A DNA stretch of 64,000 nucleotides, taken from NCBI RefSeq assembly GCF_016863435.1, contig NZ_BOOW01000032.1, positions 1 to 64,000 of the forward strand, written 5' to 3'. Source of the DNA: Sinosporangium siamense. Lineage in GTDB: Bacteria; Actinomycetota; Actinomycetes; Streptosporangiales; Streptosporangiaceae. The position numbers and the translations under genes are program-made. The notes under the pieces are model-generated. The model did not search any database and was not told the DNA's origin. It saw nothing but the letters and a program-made list of their open reading frames with translations. This document shows positions 61,877 to 64,000 of this stretch, in pieces. Position 1 is the first letter of the stretch, and each line of letters opens with the position of its first letter.

Positions 61877-62500
61877 TCAGCTGAGGCGGATCAGCCGGCG
61901 GTCCACCGCGCAGCGCACGGCCGCCGTACGGCTGTCGACCCCGAGCTTGTCGTAGACATGCGCGAGGTGGGTTTTGACCGTCGCCTCACTGATGAACATC
62001 GCCTTGCTGATCTCGCGATTGGATTTCCCCGCCGCGAGCAGCTCCAGAATCTCGATCTCCCGCCCACTGAGCGCGAGTTGCGGACTGCGGTAGCGCTGCA
62101 CCAGCCGGGAGGCGACCGGCGGGGAAAGCGCGGTCTCCCCGGTGGCGGCGGTGCGGAGAGCGGCGAACAGTTCCTCGGGCGGCGACTCCTTGAGAAGATA
62201 ACCGCTCACCCCCGCCTCCATCGCCCGCAGGATGTCGGCGTCGGAGTCATAGGTGGTCAGCACAACCACCTTGGGGGCGTCCGGGAGAGCCATGATGCGC
62301 CGGGTGGCCTCCAGGCCGTCGATTCCGCCGCCCATTTGAATGTCCATCAGGACGAGGTCCGGCGTTAGCCATGCGGCCTGCCGTACGGCTTCCTCCCCGT
62401 CCGCCGCCTCCCCGATCACGGTGAACTCGCCCTGCGCCGACAACATCGCCGCGAGGCCGGCGCGGACAACCGGGTGGTCGTCGACCAGGAGGATTCTCAT
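61877..62500 (-). CDS. NarL/LuxR-family response regulator
   Basis: Regulator of 207 residues. Receiver: DD at 7-8, phospho-acceptor Asp53 in VLMDIQMGGG, Thr in VVLTTYDSD, Lys in YLLKESPP. HTH: LSGREIEILELLAAGKSN, then ISEATVKTHLAHVYDKLGVDSR. ATG 62500 is used because the receiver begins MRILLVDDHP; upstream open frame to 62656 is ignored. The palindrome at 62535-62550, 35-50 bases upstream, recurs before the kinase gene, so the regulator may control both its own gene and the kinase/DoxX region. Confidence 0.93.
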   Translation of the reverse strand: MRILLVDDHPVVRAGLAAMLSAQGEFTVIGEAADGEEAVRQAAWLTPDLVLMDIQMGGGIDGLEATRRIMALPDAPKVVVLTTYDSDADILRAMEAGVSGYLLKESPPEELFAALRTAATGETALSPPVASRLVQRYRSPQLALSGREIEILELLAAGKSNREISKAMFISEATVKTHLAHVYDKLGVDSRTAAVRCAVDRRLIRLS

Positions 62501-62534
62501 ACAGCCTTCGTAACATCGCCTGCTGCCATCGGCG

Positions 62535-62550
62535 TCATCCATTCGGATGA
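62535..62550. promoter_or_regulatory. 16-bp palindrome TCATCC-N4-GGATGA, copy 2
   Basis: TCATCC-ATTC-GGATGA, 35 bases upstream of the response-regulator ATG. It differs from copy 1 (60629-60644) in a single spacer base. The rest of the 320-bp gap up to 62820 has no gene. Confidence 0.75.
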
Positions 62551-62820
62551 GCGAGCCCGCGGGGGCGCCCAGACGGCAGGTCGTCGGGCATCCTCCGTCT
62601 TCGCAAAGACGACCCCTCCGAACCCTGCCCCTGAACCCGTTCCCGCTCGCGCGCATGTGCGCGCCGAGCCTTCACCGGCGGAAAACAGCAGGCCAGAGCG
62701 GCTGCGGAGAGGTGGCCCGAGCTGCCGGTCCGAGTCTTGGGAGCGATTTCCCCACCGGAAATCACAGGTGCTAATAGCGTGACCCACGGAAATCGTTCCT
62801 TCCCGTGAGAGGACACACGC

Positions 62821-63060
62821 ATGGACGAGCGCGTTCTCCGCGCCGCCGCGGAAGGCGGGGACATCGCGTCGATGCTCGCCCTGGCCGCGCTTCTTGAGGA
62901 GCGCACCTCCGGCGATTACGACGAGGAGGAGGAGCTCTACGCGGAAATCGAGATGTGGCTCCGGCGGGCTGCGGCCGAGGGGGATCTCCGCGCGAAGGCC
63001 GAGCTCGGCTCCTGCACCCCGGGGTGGGAAAAATGCAGATTGCCGTCGCAGGCACGGTGA
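62821..63060 (+). CDS. small Sel1/TPR-like protein
   Basis: Protein of 79 residues. RVLRAAAEGGDIASMLALAAL and MWLRRAAAEGDLRAKAELG are two Sel1-like helix pairs with the usual A-A-E-G-D-x-x-A-x-x-x-L-A pattern. The last ~15 residues (SCTPGWEKCRLPSQAR) break the pattern at an inverted repeat, which suggests the gene has been shortened from a longer repeat protein. Start ATG 62821 follows a GAGAGGA-type ribosome site. Function unknown. Confidence 0.62.
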   Translation: MDERVLRAAAEGGDIASMLALAALLEERTSGDYDEEEELYAEIEMWLRRAAAEGDLRAKAELGSCTPGWEKCRLPSQAR

Positions 63061-63073
63061 GTTTTCCCACCCC
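63021..63073. terminator. 12-bp inverted repeat at end of Sel1-like gene
   Basis: GGGGTGGGAAAA (63021-63032) and TTTTCCCACCCC (63062-63073) are perfect complements 29 bases apart. The first arm lies inside the Sel1-like frame and the second just before the stop of the convergent MarR gene. It can act as bidirectional terminator, or mark the ends of an excised or inserted segment. Confidence 0.5.
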
Positions 63074-63104
63074 GAATGTACGGGCTTATGAAAGCAAGCT
63101 GGGA

Positions 63105-63710
63105 TCAGCCGGGGCGGCGCCCGCTTTTCCGCGGTGGCACGGGCCGGATGCTGCGGAGATGCTCACGGCGCTTCTCCCCGCGCTCCTCCAGATGGGTGAT
63201 GATGCGGCGCAGCGTGTCGGCGAGCCGTAGCGACTCCTCAGCCTCGAGTTGTTCGACGACGAACGCCTCCTCCTCGTTGAATTCAGGAAAGAGACGCTCC
63301 ATAAGCGCGACCCCCTCGGGGGTGAGTCTGAGCAGCGCCAGCCTGCCGTCCTCGGGGTGTTGTGAACGGACGGCCAGGCCGCGGGACTCCAAAGTCTTGA
63401 TGATGCCGGTGAGCGTGCCTTTGGAGATGCCCACCTCCGCCGCCACGTGCCGAGTCTCGATTTCCTCCCAGATCCATATCACCCATAGCACGACAAACGC
63501 CGTCCACGTGAGGTCGGCGGAGCGTAGTGCGGAGTTCTCCAAGTGTTGTCTGACCGCCGCAGCCGCTCTGTGCAGGTTCGAAACGGCCACAAGCGCCTCA
63601 CGCTTGATCGGGATCGGGCCGAGGCGGCGATCAACCGCGGCCTCGGTCTCCGTCAGAGAGTAGTGCGAGGGCACATCTGCTCCTCGGTCCGAGTGTTGTG
63701 CACTGCTCAT
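63105..63710 (-). CDS. MarR-family transcriptional regulator
   Basis: Regulator of 201 residues. A winged HTH at about 85-150 (RHVAAEVGISKGTLTGIIKTLESRGLAVRS in pieces, EDGRLALLRLTPEG with the wing Asp-Arg) is flanked by dimerisation helices, with an N-terminal extension of ~40 residues and a basic tail. MarR proteins typically repress a nearby gene and respond to small phenolic or oxidative ligands. ATG 63710 follows AAGGAA. Divergent from the fragment at the window's right edge, which may have been its target. Confidence 0.9.
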   Translation of the reverse strand: MSSAQHSDRGADVPSHYSLTETEAAVDRRLGPIPIKREALVAVSNLHRAAAAVRQHLENSALRSADLTWTAFVVLWVIWIWEEIETRHVAAEVGISKGTLTGIIKTLESRGLAVRSQHPEDGRLALLRLTPEGVALMERLFPEFNEEEAFVVEQLEAEESLRLADTLRRIITHLEERGEKRREHLRSIRPVPPRKSGRRPG

Positions 63711-63828
63711 CAGTATTCCTTAAGCGGGAAATCTTCCGCCTTCACTCGGAGGATGAAACACGCCCAACGGGCATTCGTGTGATGCCAATCGCGTTCTTGA
63801 TCCACCTTGCACATCTCAAACCCGGAAC

Positions 63829-64000
63829 GTGAGGGAACGGCGGGTACGGCACAGCCAGGCGGGCCGCCCCTTCGAAACGCCTAAAGCCCCTGCGCGGTAC
63901 GGCTATCGCCCGGCCAAGGCCGCCATGCTCCCCATGTCGCTTCCCGCCGCGCTCGACGCCTTCGAGGCGGACGGCGACCTGCTGGAGATTCTCGGCAAGC
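63829..64000 (+). pseudogene. C-terminal glutamine-synthetase-like fragment, runs off the window
   Basis: From about 63925 the plus frame reads MLPMSLPAALDAFEAD then GDLLEILGK, the motif of the C-terminal helix of glutamine-synthetase-family enzymes (LP.SL..ALDAFEAD..L...LG). No catalytic domain lies upstream, where the frame is open only to GTG 63829 and contains TACGGC repeats. So either the gene is a truncated relic or a new start has been used. The 3' end is outside the window. Confidence 0.42.

Overview
The DNA is very GC-rich with strongly GC-biased third codon positions. It carries PucR, OmpR, NarL and LAL-type regulators, lipoprotein-anchored solute-binding proteins, an SSI-type protease inhibitor and methyltransferases of the actinobacterial DUF574 type. 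Many starts are GTG or TTG, and many gene pairs overlap by four bases (ATGA). This fits a filamentous actinomycete; Streptosporangiales (Nonomuraea- or Streptosporangium-like) is my best guess from gene style, not a proven assignment. I saw no rRNA, tRNA, CRISPR array, insertion sequence or prophage.

Layout. 0-8 kb: the end of a subtilisin-inhibitor gene, an enoyl-CoA hydratase, a mini-array of palindromic repeats, a two-gene unit (C2-like protein plus peptidoglycan-binding/M15-like protein), a response regulator coupled to a histidine kinase that has lost its catalytic core, and a large LAL regulator. 8-12.6 kb: a DUF574 methyltransferase, a dehydrogenase remnant, a lower-GC pair (unknown protein plus Nudix) and an orphan ABC ATPase. 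12.7-21.6 kb: a dipeptide-type ABC transporter, a PucR regulator, a GNAT-like protein and an N-acylamino-acid racemase/OSBS enzyme, probably one peptide or N-acyl-amino-acid utilisation locus. 22-25.6 kb: an isolated two-gene gas-vesicle module, a second DUF574 methyltransferase and an MBL hydrolase. 25.8-31.6 kb: an OmpR/EnvZ-type two-component system divergent from a lipoprotein/adaptor/MacB-type export operon. 31.7-34.5 kb: a pentapeptide-repeat protein and two tandem secreted paralogues that share an upstream element.

34.7-45.7 kb is a catabolic island with two divergent operons. One encodes a FluG-like glutamine synthetase, an amidohydrolase and an M20D amidase. The other encodes a complete LIV-type ABC transporter, a second M20 hydrolase and an RpiR regulator. 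A candidate RpiR operator lies between them. The likely logic is uptake of an amide- or amine-containing compound, gamma-glutamylation and hydrolysis.

46.0-56.8 kb is the most striking part: three consecutive ~1,200-residue secreted subtilases with the same pro-region/S8/carboxypeptidase-regulatory/NIDO-like/BACON-like/malectin-like order, separated by hairpins. Copies 2 and 3 keep Asp-His-Asn-Ser. Copy 1 has lost Asp, His and the oxyanion Asn but is otherwise intact, so it reads as a conserved pseudoprotease.

56.9-64 kb: an alpha-carbonic anhydrase behind overlapping palindromes, a lipoprotein, a NarL-type kinase and regulator on either side of a DoxX gene (kinase and regulator share a 16-bp palindrome upstream), a Sel1-like small protein, a MarR regulator and a C-terminal glutamine-synthetase-like fragment at the edge.
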